The notes: generated by a model not told the origin, from the letters alone. A stretch of 64,000 nt of DNA from Glycomyces sp. NRRL B-16210 (GCF_000719515.1 NZ_JOGR01000012.1:1-64000); one strand, 5' to 3'. Shown: positions 55,339 through 63,810, numbered from the stretch's first letter. Numbers and translations: made by a program.

Positions 55339-57191
55339 GCCCGTTCAAACTCGCCGCCGCCGAACTGCGGCGCTTCCGCGGCCACCCGATCCGCTCGCTC
55401 GCGCTCGTCGCAGTCGTCCTCATCCCGCTCGTCTACGGCGGCCTATACCTCTGGTTCGCCTGGGACCCTTACGGAAAGCTCGATCAGATGCCGGTCGCGG
55501 TCGTCAACGAGGACACCGGCGCGAGCGTCGAGACGAACGGCGAGACCACCGACATCAACGGCGGGGACCAGCTCGTCGAACAGCTCAGATCCGACCCGAT
55601 CTTCGACTGGCGGTTCGTCACGGCCGACACCGCCCGCCAAGGCCTCGAAAACGGCGACTACTACATGGTCATCACCGTCCCCGAGGACTTCTCCGCCCAC
55701 CTCGCGAGCCTCTCGGGAAGCAGCCCAGAACAGGCGACCGTCCACTTCGACCTCAACGACGCCAACGGGTACGTCGCCGGGATCATGGCCGCCACCGTCG
55801 AGGCCGAACTGCGCAACCAGATCAACACCGCCGTCTACGTCACCTTCGCCACCACCATCTTCGGCGACCTCACCGAACTCAACGCGGGCCTCACCGATGC
55901 CGCCTCCGGCGCGGGCGAACTCGCAGACGGCATCGGCACCGCCCAGTCCGGCGCCGCCGAACTCCAGACCGGACTCGGCGACCTCGCCACCGGCGCCCAG
56001 CAGGTCGCCGACGGCGCGAACCAGGTCAGCGCCGGAGTCGACCAGGCCGTGGGCACCGCCCAGCCCGTCCTCGAAGCACTCTCCGAGAACTGGGCCCAGA
56101 TCCAGTCCGGCTCCGCGTCCGCCGCCGACCTGGCCAACCGCGCCAACAGCGAACTCGACGGCATCTACGGCGCGCTGTGCGACGCCGAGGACGCCACTGT
56201 GGACGCGTGCGCGAACCTCCAGGCGTTCATCGAGGACGCCGACCTCGCCAACGACGACATCCAGCAGGCCAACGACTCGGTCCAGGGCACCTCCACCGGC
56301 ACCATCGAGCAGGCCTCGGCCGACCTCACCGAACTCCAGACAGGCGCCGCCGACGTCGCTACTGGGGCCGGCGAGGTCGCGGCTGCCGCCGCCACCGCCG
56401 AGAGCGGCGCCGGGGACCTCGCGAGCGGCCTCACCGAACTCCAGGAAGGCGCGACCACCCTCGCCGACTCGCTCAGTGCCGCCGCCGCTTCGGTGCCCAG
56501 CACCAACCCCGCCGAGGACTCGGACAACGCCGAGGCCTACGGCAGCCCCGTCGCCATCGACGAGGAGAACCTCAACCCCGCCGAGACCTACGGGCGCGGC
56601 CTCGCACCGTTCTTCATCGCGATCGCACTGTGGGTCTTCGGCCTCATGGCCTACCTCGTACTCAGTACGGTGAACAACCGGGCGCTGGCCGGACCGCTGC
56701 GCTCGCTGCCGGTGGCCCTGGGCGGCTGGCTCCCCGGGGCGGCCCTCGGCGTGCTCTCGGCGCTGGTGCTCTACCTGGCCGTGCAGCTCGGACTCGGGCT
56801 CGACCCGAAGTACGCGCTCGCCACGGTGGGCCTGTCGGTGCTGGTGATCCTCACGTTCTCCGCGATGGCGCACCTGTGCAAGCTCGCGTTCGGCACTGCC
56901 GGGAGCCTGCTCCTGGTCGTGCTCCTCATGCTCCAGTTGACCAGCGCGGGAGGCCTGTACCCGGTCGAGACCACGCCGGGGTTCTTCCAGGCGCTACATC
57001 CGGTGCTGCCGATGAGCCACGTGGTGGACGCGCTGAGGGTGACCATCAGCGGCGGCGAGACCGCCCATGTCGTGCGGGCGGTGATCGTGCTGGGGGCGTA
57101 CCTGGTCGGCTCGCTGGCGGCCACGACGCTGGTCGTCGCAGGAAGACGCAAATGGAAGCCGGGAAGCCTCCACGAGCCGCTACAGGTATGA
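55335..57191 (+). CDS. YhgE/Pip-family membrane protein
   Basis: A 618-residue protein: N-terminal helix at about 22-42 (SLALVAVVLIPLVYGGLYLWFAW), an extracellular region with GxxELxxG heptad-like repeats (about 190-390; GAGELADGIG, GAAELQTGLGDLATGAQQ), and five to six C-terminal helices (GLAPFFIAIALWVFGLMAYL onward). This is the YhgE/Pip/ABC-2 permease type. Members act as phage receptors, in type VII secretion (EsaA) or as exporters, so the role here is open. GTG 55335 overlaps the upstream stop. It pairs with a degenerate ATPase. Confidence 0.88.
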   Translation: MSPFKLAAAELRRFRGHPIRSLALVAVVLIPLVYGGLYLWFAWDPYGKLDQMPVAVVNEDTGASVETNGETTDINGGDQLVEQLRSDPIFDWRFVTADTARQGLENGDYYMVITVPEDFSAHLASLSGSSPEQATVHFDLNDANGYVAGIMAATVEAELRNQINTAVYVTFATTIFGDLTELNAGLTDAASGAGELADGIGTAQSGAAELQTGLGDLATGAQQVADGANQVSAGVDQAVGTAQPVLEALSENWAQIQSGSASAADLANRANSELDGIYGALCDAEDATVDACANLQAFIEDADLANDDIQQANDSVQGTSTGTIEQASADLTELQTGAADVATGAGEVAAAAATAESGAGDLASGLTELQEGATTLADSLSAAAASVPSTNPAEDSDNAEAYGSPVAIDEENLNPAETYGRGLAPFFIAIALWVFGLMAYLVLSTVNNRALAGPLRSLPVALGGWLPGAALGVLSALVLYLAVQLGLGLDPKYALATVGLSVLVILTFSAMAHLCKLAFGTAGSLLLVVLLMLQLTSAGGLYPVETTPGFFQALHPVLPMSHVVDALRVTISGGETAHVVRAVIVLGAYLVGSLAATTLVVAGRRKWKPGSLHEPLQV

Positions 57192-57380
57192 GAGAGACAG
57201 CGGACCGAGACCGGCACAGGTCAGCGGTCGACAAGAACCGCAACCAACCCGGGCGAAGGACCCCGGCCGGAGAACGGAGTGCGGCTTTCGGCGAGCACGG
57301 AAGCATGTAGAGCCGCAAACGCCTAGGAAGCGGCTCCGGGCGGCGAAGCAGCGGTCGAAGTGTGACCGGCCCGGGGCTTA

Positions 57381-58092
57381 GGTCGTGTTCGAGAACTGAG
57401 GGAGCTTCCAGTTAGTTTTGTTGTGTCGCAACGAAACTCAATACTGGAGGCTCCCGATGTCCAGGATACCGGTCCATGCTGTGCTCACCGATGGTCAGTA
57501 GCGGCACTTGCGCCGATGGCTGCCCGCCCCAGCAGTGACGAGGCGGCCGATCACCAGGCCGCGCCGCCGACCCGTGCCCGGCGAGCCCGACAACCATGCG
57601 CTGGGTCGCTCGCGGGGCGGCTGGACCACCAAGATCCACCTCGCCGCCGACAACTCGCAGACGGTCATGAGTGTCACGCTCACCGCAGGCCAACGGGCCG
57701 ACTCGCCGCACCTGCCAGCGGTGCTCGATGCGATCAGTGTGCCCCGGACCGGGCCCGGCAGGCCCAAGACCCGACCGGGCCGGGTCCTGGCCGACAAGGG
57801 CTACCCGTCCCGCGCCAACCGCGCCTACCTGCGCGAGCGCGGCATCACCGCAGTGATACCCGACCGAGCCGACCAGCGAGCGAATCGGAAGGCCAAGGGC
57901 CGCCGCGGTGGACGGCCCCCGGCCCTCGACCGCGACACCTACAAGCAGCGCAACACCGTCGAACAGGCCATCGGGCGCCTCAAGCGCTACCGCGCTGTCG
58001 CCACGCGGTTCGACAAACTCGCCGTCCGATACGAAGCCACCCTCCAAATCGCGATCATCCTCGACTGGAAACCCAACTTCTCAAACACCGCC
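57381..58092 (+). mobile_element. IS5-family (IS427-like) element, internally deleted
   Basis: The left end, GGTCGTGTTCGAGAACTG, matches the right end read in reverse, GGCGGTGTTTGAGAAGTTG. A TA dinucleotide flanks both ends (57379-57380, 58093-58094), the usual target for this group. At 712 bp it is shorter than intact members, and the missing part is the middle of the transposase. Confidence 0.85.
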
Positions 58093-58095
58093 TAG
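57457..58095 (+). pseudogene. Transposase remnant, IS5 family
   Basis: The frame starts ATG 57457 (MSRIPVHAVLTDGQ), typical for IS5/IS427 ORFA, and meets a TAG at 57499-57501. Roughly 100 codons are then missing: the sequence jumps to PDNHALGRSRGGWTTKIHLAADNSQ, ending with the normal C-terminus (VLADKGYPSRANRAYLRERG, NTVEQAIGRLKRYRAVATRFDK). The second DDE Asp region and the final Glu are present; the first part of the catalytic core is lost, so the element cannot move by itself. The TAG stop at 58093 is made by the flanking TA. Confidence 0.85.
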
Positions 58096-58813
58096 GGGCT
58101 GCATGGGCCGCAACCAGCTCGTTCGGAAGGCCTCGGCTCGAGAGCGGCGTGCGGCCAACGGCAAGCAGGGACGCATATCGAGCCGCAAGCGGCTTCGATG
58201 GGACTCCGGCACGACGAAGCTGCGACCCGAGTGCGATTGGCCCGGGCGGAGGACGGCATGGGCTGTAACCGGCGCAGCTTGACCCCGAGCGCGGCGTGTG
58301 GCCTACCGCGGGTAGGGACACATGCCGAGCCGCAAGCGCTTCCGATGCGGTTCCAGACCGCGAAGCAGCGGTCCGAGCGCAACCAGCCAGGGCTGAGGGA
58401 GCCATGGGCCGCGACCAGTGCGGGTTGGAGGTTTTCGGATCGAGCGCGACTGTGGCTTTCAGCGAGCGCGGACGCATGTCGAGCTTCAAGTGCTTCTGAA
58501 GCGGCTTTGGGCGGCGAAGCAGTGGTCGGAGCGCGACCCGCCCGGGCTGGGCGTGGCACGGGCTGCAACCAGCGCGCGTCGGAAGGCCTTGGCCGGAGAG
58601 CGGCGTGCGGTCTTCGGTTAGTGCGGACGCATGTTGAGCCGAAAACGCCCCTGAAGCGGCCTCGGTCCCCGGGGCAGCGGTCCGAGTCTGGCTCGTGACC
58701 GCGCGAAACACGCTGAGCAGGGTGAGCGCCGGTACATCCTGCACGGGTCCGGCTCGAGGGTCGGTCGTTCCCGGCATGCGGGTCGGCCGCGCTCGGTGCT
58801 CGGCGTTCGGTTC

Positions 58814-59560
58814 TCAGCGCTCGATGAGGGCCGCCAGGCCGTCCAGGGTCCGCTCCAGGCCGAACGCGAAGGCGTGCTCGGCGTTGTACGCCGCGTCGTG
58901 TGCCTCTCCGGCGGCCCGTCCGACCCGCACGGCCGTCGGGAACTTCTCGACATCGAGGACCTTCGCGAGCAGGGGCCCGTTGGCCTCCCACCACTCCTGG
59001 TCGCTCTGGGCGCTGGCCTCGCGTTCGGCCTCGGACTGGGCCGCGTCCTGCGCCGCGGCCCGCACGAACGCGAGCAGGTGAGCAAGGGCGTCGTCCATCT
59101 CGACGTCCGTCAGGCCCAGGCCCTCGAGCGCCTGGAGTTCGCGCTCGTACTTGGTGCACTGGCCGGGTCCGAGCGGCGGGCGGCTCGGCGCGGCCGAAGC
59201 GGCCCAGACGTGGGCCCGGTAGAGCGCGTAGTTGTCGCGGGCGACGGCCGCGAGGCGCTCACGCCAAGGACCCTCGACCGCGGTCGCCTCCATCCGCTCG
59301 AACAGGGCGTCGAGCATGAGGGCCACGAGTTCGGTTTTGCCGGGCACGTACGTGTAGAGGGTCATCGGGGCCTTCCCGAGGGACTGGGCGAGGCGGCGCA
59401 CGGTGAGCGCTTCGAGTCCTTCGGCGTCGGCCAGGGCGATCGCGGCGGCGACCACCTCATCGACCGTGAGGCCCTTGCGCGGCCCGCGCGAGGTTTCGGG
59501 GGCGGCCCTCCAGAGCAGTTCGAGCAGATGCGGCTTGGGCGTCTCAGTGGCAGCAGTCAC
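58814..59560 (-). CDS. TetR-family regulator
   Basis: A 248-residue repressor with HTH at about 33-70 (VDEVVAAAIALADAEGLEALTVRRLAQSLGKAPMTLYTYVPGKTEL) and a TetR_C-type ligand domain. It is divergent from a VOC protein gene, and the 81-bp gap contains six GTACNNN heptads, its probable operator. The GTG start is 6 nt after a TAAGAT hexamer on the minus strand, so the mRNA may be leaderless. The ligand is unknown; drug or metabolite resistance is a common theme for such pairs. Confidence 0.87.
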   Translation of the reverse strand: MTAATETPKPHLLELLWRAAPETSRGPRKGLTVDEVVAAAIALADAEGLEALTVRRLAQSLGKAPMTLYTYVPGKTELVALMLDALFERMEATAVEGPWRERLAAVARDNYALYRAHVWAASAAPSRPPLGPGQCTKYERELQALEGLGLTDVEMDDALAHLLAFVRAAAQDAAQSEAEREASAQSDQEWWEANGPLLAKVLDVEKFPTAVRVGRAAGEAHDAAYNAEHAFAFGLERTLDGLAALIER

Positions 59561-59584
59561 GAGGGAATCTTACCCGCCAAGCTT

Positions 59585-59626
59585 GTACGTCGTACATCGT
59601 ACTCTGTACTATATACAACGTACGAA
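59585..59626. promoter_or_regulatory. Six heptad repeats GTACNNN between TetR and VOC genes
   Basis: GTAC begins at 59585, 59592, 59599, 59606, 59613 (as ATAC) and 59620, every 7 bp. Neighbouring units form palindromes such as GTACGTCGTAC. TATATA-like bases near 59610-59615 could be the -10 of the VOC gene, so the array overlaps both promoters. Confidence 0.8.
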
Positions 59627-59641
59627 GAAAAGGAGTCGCCT

Positions 59642-60031
59642 GTGAACATCACTGCCTCAGCTATTTCCCTCAATGTCGCCGACCCGACCGCGTCGGCCGC
59701 GTTCCTCAAGGACCACTACGGCTTCAGCGAGGAAATGGCCGCCGATGGCTTCGTCTCGCTGTCGCGCCCCGACGCGGGCTTCAACGTGATCTTCCTGCGC
59801 ACCGGCCTGGAGACCTTCAAGCCCGAGAGCGCCAAGGGCCATGCCGACGGGCTGTTGCTGGCGTTCGTCGTCGATGACATCGACGCCGAATACGAACGCA
59901 TCCAGGCCGAAGGCGTCGCCATCACCACGCCGATCGAGACCGAGCCGTGGGGCGAGCGGTACTTCCAGACCGCCGACCCCAACGGCGTGGTGATTCAACT
60001 CGTCCAATGGATGATCGAGCCGGAGGCCTGA
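59642..60031 (+). CDS. VOC-family (glyoxalase/bleomycin-resistance fold) protein
   Basis: A 129-residue protein made of two beta-alpha-beta-beta-beta modules (ASAISLNVADPTASAAFLKDHYGF, DGLLLAFVVDDIDAEYERIQAEG, GERYFQTADPNGVVIQLVQW). The family binds metals or hydrophobic ligands and includes antibiotic-sequestering proteins and dioxygenases. GTG 59642 has AAGGAG upstream. It is divergently paired with a TetR gene, so it is likely the regulated effector; its substrate is not shown. Confidence 0.85.
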   Translation: MNITASAISLNVADPTASAAFLKDHYGFSEEMAADGFVSLSRPDAGFNVIFLRTGLETFKPESAKGHADGLLLAFVVDDIDAEYERIQAEGVAITTPIETEPWGERYFQTADPNGVVIQLVQWMIEPEA

Positions 60032-60161
60032 GCCCCGGGGCCGATCACCGAGCCGAACTGCGCACCGCCAGAGGAAACCCGCGGCTCCCTGCCAAGGGCT
60101 GCGATCGAGCGGTCCTCGCTGAGACCGGATCCGCGGGCCGGACGGGCCTCTACGGAGAATC

Positions 60162-60455
60162 GAAACCGCGTGATTCGAGCCGGAAGCGGGCCGGAGTCAC
60201 GGCCCCGCATTCGCTGCGGGTCGTGACCGTGCGGTCTGGGCCCGCGTGGGTCGGACTCACGGCTCCGGATTAGCTACGAGTCGAAACCGCAAGATCCGAG
60301 CCCGTGTGGACCGGAACCACGGCGCCGCATTTGCTGAGGGGCGTAACTGTGTGGTCTGGGCCTGGCGTGGATTGGGCCTGCGGCTGCGCATCCGCTACGA
60401 GTCGCGACCGGGGAATTGAGCCGGGCGTGGACCGCGTCCGCGACCTCGCGCCAAC
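60162..60455. repeat. 60-bp tandem repeat array, about five copies
   Basis: Units start at 60162, 60223, 60283, 60343 and 60403. Each starts with a variant of GAAACCGC or GTGACCGT and ends near GCTACGAGTC. Units 1 and 3 and units 2 and 4 look most alike, as in a dimer-type array. No gene is seen between 60032 and 60716. Confidence 0.8.
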
Positions 60456-60470
60456 GCCCAGAACCCAGAG

Positions 60471-60500
60471 TTATCCACAGGGAGCGCGGAGTTATCCATA
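60471..60500 (+). promoter_or_regulatory. Two DnaA-box-like words, TTATCCACA and TTATCCATA
   Basis: TTATCCACA (60471-60479) is a perfect consensus DnaA box, and TTATCCATA (60492-60500) follows in the same direction 21 bp later, about two helical turns. They sit just after the 60-bp array in an A/T-rich stretch (to 60560). No other origin features (dnaA, dnaN) are near. Confidence 0.5.
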
Positions 60501-60664
60501 GGTCGAAACTTTCTTCTTGAGTGTATTGACTTCTTGTGTAAAGCTTGCCCCAGTTTTGGTGTAGGTGAGGCGGTTAGGAGAGGGACCGCGCGCGGACCGC
60601 CGTAAGACTCGGGCGCGGGGTTGGCACCCGCGCCCGGGCACCTGCACCAGACGCCGCGGAGGCA

Positions 60665-60697
60665 GCGGCCGCCGGATTCGCCAAGTCCGGCGGCCGC
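60665..60697 (-). terminator. Terminator-like hairpin after GH27 gene
   Basis: GCGGCCGCCGGA and TCCGGCGGCCGC arms (12 bp) with a 9-nt loop, 20 bp past the GH27 stop on the minus strand. A second GC hairpin, GGGCGCGGG with CCCGCGCCC, lies near 60609-60635. Confidence 0.6.
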
Positions 60698-60716
60698 CGC
60701 CACAATCGACCGCCCG

Positions 60717-61964
60717 CTACTTGAGGCGCAGCATTGCAGCGCCGTGCGGCGGCAGCTTCACCCGCAGTTCTTCGCCGGGTTCCAGATCGGTGCGGGACCA
60801 GCAGTCCCGAACCCGCTCGGGGCGCACCGCTCCCATTGCGGCCCAAGGCAGTCGGATCTCAGCCGGCTCCTTGCCCCGGTTGAACACCGCCGCGAAGGCC
60901 CCGTCCTCGGAGGCCCAGGCCACGTGCCGGCCCTCCCTCCAGACTTCCCGAGCGCCCACCTCGCGGCGCTGGGCTTCCAGTACTTCCGGGTTCGTCAGCA
61001 ATTCGATCGTTTCAGCGCTGGACGAGGGCAGGTCCGCGCCGACCATGAGTGGGGATCGGGCGATGCACCACAGGGTCAGCATGGTCCGCTGCTCGTCGGG
61101 GGTCAGCAGACTCTCGCGCGGCTCGCCGACCTCTGCGCGCAGGCCCATGCGCCCCAGCGGGAGCATGTCGGCGTCCGGCCAGTGCCCGGGCCCGCCGAAC
61201 GGGGCCCAGTCGCGCAGCAGGTCGAACTGGGCGTCGATGTCGCGCCACCGGTCCCACAGGTCCGCCGAGATCCGCCACAGGTTCGCGTGCTCCCGCAGGT
61301 GGTCGGCGTGGCCGGTCGAGACCTTCACACCGGGGGACAGGCTGAGCACGATGTCGCGGCCCGCGCGCCGCACCGCGTGGGCGAACGCCTCGACCTCGTC
61401 CTCCCAATAGGGGGCGATCATGTCGTCGGCTTTCACATAGTCCACGCCCCACGCGGCGAACTGGCGCAACAGCGAGTCGTAATAGGCCTGGCCGCCGGGG
61501 TGCGAGTGGTCGATGCCCCAGTTGTCGTCGATCCACGAGGCGAGGCGCTCGCGGTCGGGGATCTGCGCGGCCGAGTACTCGCTGCCCTTGATCGGGGTGT
61601 CGGCCGCGACCGCCTGGCGCGGCACGCCCCGCAGGATGTGGAGGCCGAACTTCAACCCGAGCGAGTGCACGTAGTCGGCCAAGGGCTTGAACCCGGCGCC
61701 GCCCGCCGAGGAGGGGAAGCGGTTCGGGGCCGGCTGGGGCAGGCCGTACTCGTCGAGGACCAGCTTGGCCCGGGAGTTGTAGCCGCCGGTGCGCGCGGCC
61801 GGGTCGTACCACTGCACGTCGACGACGACGTACTCCCAGCCGTGTTCGGCCATGTGCTCGGCCATGAACGCCGCATTGGCGCGGGTTTCGGCCTCGGTCA
61901 CCGAAGTCCCGTACACGTCCCATGAGTTCCAGCCCATGGGGGGCGTGGCAGCGAGTCGGGTCAC
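60717..61964 (-). CDS. GH27 alpha-galactosidase
   Basis: A 415-residue enzyme (MTRLAATPPMGWNSWDVYGTSV is the family N-terminus). The nucleophile is D180 in VDYVKADDM and the acid Asp lies in the following barrel (GGPGHWPDADML). The C-terminal beta-domain is present. It hydrolyses alpha-1,6-galactosides such as melibiose or galactomannan fragments; an alpha-N-acetylgalactosaminidase specificity cannot be excluded. There is no signal peptide. GTG 61964 has GAGGAGG upstream. A LacI-type operator lies 68 bp upstream. Confidence 0.93.
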   Translation of the reverse strand: MTRLAATPPMGWNSWDVYGTSVTEAETRANAAFMAEHMAEHGWEYVVVDVQWYDPAARTGGYNSRAKLVLDEYGLPQPAPNRFPSSAGGAGFKPLADYVHSLGLKFGLHILRGVPRQAVAADTPIKGSEYSAAQIPDRERLASWIDDNWGIDHSHPGGQAYYDSLLRQFAAWGVDYVKADDMIAPYWEDEVEAFAHAVRRAGRDIVLSLSPGVKVSTGHADHLREHANLWRISADLWDRWRDIDAQFDLLRDWAPFGGPGHWPDADMLPLGRMGLRAEVGEPRESLLTPDEQRTMLTLWCIARSPLMVGADLPSSSAETIELLTNPEVLEAQRREVGAREVWREGRHVAWASEDGAFAAVFNRGKEPAEIRLPWAAMGAVRPERVRDCWSRTDLEPGEELRVKLPPHGAAMLRLK

Positions 61965-62032
61965 AGAAACCTCCTCGGGGGTTGAGTCCCATGTACGCTA
62001 CCCGCGCGCGCCGACCTCCCCGAGCGCCCCTT

Positions 62033-62046
62033 CGAAAGCGATTGCA
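62033..62046. promoter_or_regulatory. LacI-family operator candidate upstream of GH27
   Basis: On the minus strand, TGCAATCGCTTTCG fits the general LacI consensus TGNAANCGNTTNCA except for the last base. No LacI gene is adjacent; the ones at 18 and 46 kb are candidates. Confidence 0.6.
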
Positions 62047-62191
62047 GCCCTTGGGCACACCCACGTACGCTCGCTGAACGCCGATCCGCGCCGCGCCCGG
62101 CAGGGCCCCGCGCCCCCGGGAATGCCGCATGGAGCCCGCGACCGGTGGTGCTGTACAGTGTTCACGGCGATGCAGGCAAGCGACGCATCCC

Positions 62192-62265
62192 GGCCAGGTA
62201 GCTCAGTTGGTACGAGCGTCCGCCTGAAAAGCGGAAGGTCGCCGGTTCGACCCCGGCCCTGGCCA
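62192..62265 (+). tRNA. tRNA-Phe (anticodon GAA)
   Basis: Acceptor GGCCAGG (62192-62198) pairs with CCTGGCC (62258-62264), discriminator A at 62265. D arm GCTC/GAGC, anticodon arm TCCGC-CTGAAAA-GCGGA with GAA, T arm GCCGG-TTCGACC-CCGGC. The sequence after the discriminator is CCG, so the CCA end is added after transcription. Confidence 0.97.
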
Positions 62266-62273
62266 CCGAGACG

Positions 62274-62315
62274 ATCCCCGTTCACCAGCGGCAACGCTGG
62301 AGGCGGGGATTTTTC
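62274..62315 (+). terminator. Terminator after tRNA-Phe
   Basis: ATCCCCG (62274-62280) pairs with CGGGGAT (62304-62310) around an inner ACCAGCG/CGCTGG stem, followed by TTTTT. Confidence 0.85.
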
Positions 62316-62838
62316 GTGTCTCGTCGTAGTTTGGAATCGGGTTGAAAACGGGTGTCGTGGTCGGTCTGCCTTGCCCGTTCCGGTGGCCGTGGCTGTCCTC
62401 GCATCGCACCGGCCTGGCTGCCTCTTGCCGCCTGAGACTATGCGGAGCGCGTACCAGGGCCTTTGACGTTTGGGTTCGAGCGGTCCTGGTGTTCTTATTC
62501 GGGTCTTTCTTGGGGGAATTGCTGGTTCGGCGGTTTCGTTCACTCGGTTCGCTTCCGTTTTGATCTTTCCCCGGAGCTTTACGACTTTTTCAGCGGTGCG
62601 GGATGGGTTCCCGGCGGAGGCGTTCGGTGTTGGTCGCGATCGGCGTTGCCGGTTGGTTGTTGCCTTTTGGCGTGGCCGGGGTCTCGTATGATCGCTGGAC
62701 TTCGGTAGTGCGGGCTCCTCGTCCCGTTACTCGGCCACGTAGCTCGACCATGCAGTTCACCGTGCAGTTCAACCACTTGCCTTCCCGCTTCGCACTCGAC
62801 CCCACCGCAATGACGCACCGCCCATGACAAGGACGCCC
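62316..62838. other. 523-bp lower-G+C region between tRNA-Phe and next gene
   Basis: The stretch is visibly richer in A and T than its neighbours, with runs such as TTTTGATC and TTTTTCAG. No protein family is recognisable in any frame. I see no direct repeat of the tRNA 3' end, so an attachment site is unproved. It may be a remnant of acquired DNA. Confidence 0.45.
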
Positions 62839-63810
62839 ATGCCCCGCACCGATCCCGGTTCCGAGGCGCTCGTCCGGTACCTCCAGACCGGCGACCGCAA
62901 TGCCCGCACCTCCTATCGGGAGCTGCCCGGCAAGGAGCGCATCGTCTACCAGGACATGGTGAACCGCGTGTACGCCGTCATGCTCCGCCACCATTTCGGC
63001 GAGAAGCCCTCGGAGGAGGAGGTCGACGACCTCATCGAGCGGGTCGCCGCCCGGCACCCGCAGTACGGCGGCGGCGTCAAGCGGGTGCTCCAGTCGCTCG
63101 TCGGCGGCGGACGCCGCGGCGGGATCAGCCCGCGGCAGGTCCTCACCGCACAGCACCTGGTCATCCGGGAGATCGCCAAACTGCACCCGGACCTGCGCAA
63201 GCGGGCCGGCGGGATCGTCGCCCAAGCGGTCGGCAAGCGAGGCTCCGGCGACGAGCGGGCCGACATCGCGGCGCTCTTCAAGACCGCCGCTGCCGCCGCC
63301 GACACGGCGGACGACCCCGGGGGGCTGCGGCTGCGCGCCGAGTTCGAGGAGCGGTTGCGCGAGTACGAGAAGCGCCGTGAAGCCGAGGCGGACGTCTGCT
63401 TCACCGGCACCGACAGCGATTCGATGGTGTCGGTGACGCTCGAACTCGACGGCTCCCTGCGCGAGCTCGATCTGCTGCGCGGCGTCGAGCGCATGGGCGG
63501 CCGGTCGATCGCCGCCTCCGTCGTGCGCGCCTGGGTGGCCGCCGAGAAGCGTCGCTGGAGCGCCGCGCACGAGCAGGGCGCCTTCGACTCCGCCCCCGAA
63601 CCGGGCTCGGGTTCGAGCCACGGGGACACCTTCCGGTCGGAGGCCTATTCGGAGAGTCGCCTCTGCCGCGCCGCCGTCGACCGCCATGGGCGCCTGCGCG
63701 GCATCACCTTCATGCGGACCGAACTGTTCGACGACGGCCGCCACGGTCTCGCCGACGAGGTCCGCGACGCGATCGAAGGGGCGCAAGGGGCGCTGCGAGC
63801 CGATCTGTAG
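62839..63810 (+). CDS. Uncharacterised protein with YbaB-like C-terminal domain
   Basis: A 323-residue cytosolic protein. Residues about 5-135 are helical (YQDMVNRVYAVMLRHHFGEKPSEEEVDDLIERV); the middle is Ala-rich (FKTAAAAADTAD) with a charged helix (EERLREYEKRREAEAD). The C-terminal part (VSVTLELDGSLRELDL... VVRAWVAAEKRRWSAAHEQ) has the strand-strand-helix pattern of YbaB/EbfC-type DNA-binding proteins, but the match is weak. ATG 62839 has AAGGA upstream; another ATG at 62824 lacks one. Actinobacterial proteins of this type often sit near WXG/ESX genes; none is seen here. Confidence 0.7.
   Translation: MPRTDPGSEALVRYLQTGDRNARTSYRELPGKERIVYQDMVNRVYAVMLRHHFGEKPSEEEVDDLIERVAARHPQYGGGVKRVLQSLVGGGRRGGISPRQVLTAQHLVIREIAKLHPDLRKRAGGIVAQAVGKRGSGDERADIAALFKTAAAAADTADDPGGLRLRAEFEERLREYEKRREAEADVCFTGTDSDSMVSVTLELDGSLRELDLLRGVERMGGRSIAASVVRAWVAAEKRRWSAAHEQGAFDSAPEPGSGSSHGDTFRSEAYSESRLCRAAVDRHGRLRGITFMRTELFDDGRHGLADEVRDAIEGAQGALRADL

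Larger units (their letters stand above)
57221..58700. repeat. Degenerate ~150-bp tandem repeat array, interrupted by IS
   Basis: The word GCGAAGCAGCGGTC recurs near 57343, 58213, 58361, 58514 and 58671 with variants. Subtracting the 714-bp insertion, the pitch is about 148-157 bp. A second landmark, GGACGCATGTCGAGC, recurs near 57292, 58168, 58313, 58470 and 58621. No gene fits the array; both strands are free of conserved ORFs. Confidence 0.75.

Noticed and set aside
54371..57310. A 979-codon plus-strand frame overlapping the ATPase and YhgE genes
   Set aside because: It is an Arg/Pro/Gly-rich frame-shift shadow; the two other frames carry recognisable, coupled genes.
60471..60500. Chromosomal origin
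   Set aside because: Only two DnaA-like boxes, with no dnaA, dnaN or box cluster nearby.
62192..62265. tRNA-Phe as a proven integration site
   Set aside because: No integrase and no duplicated tRNA 3' end are visible within the window.
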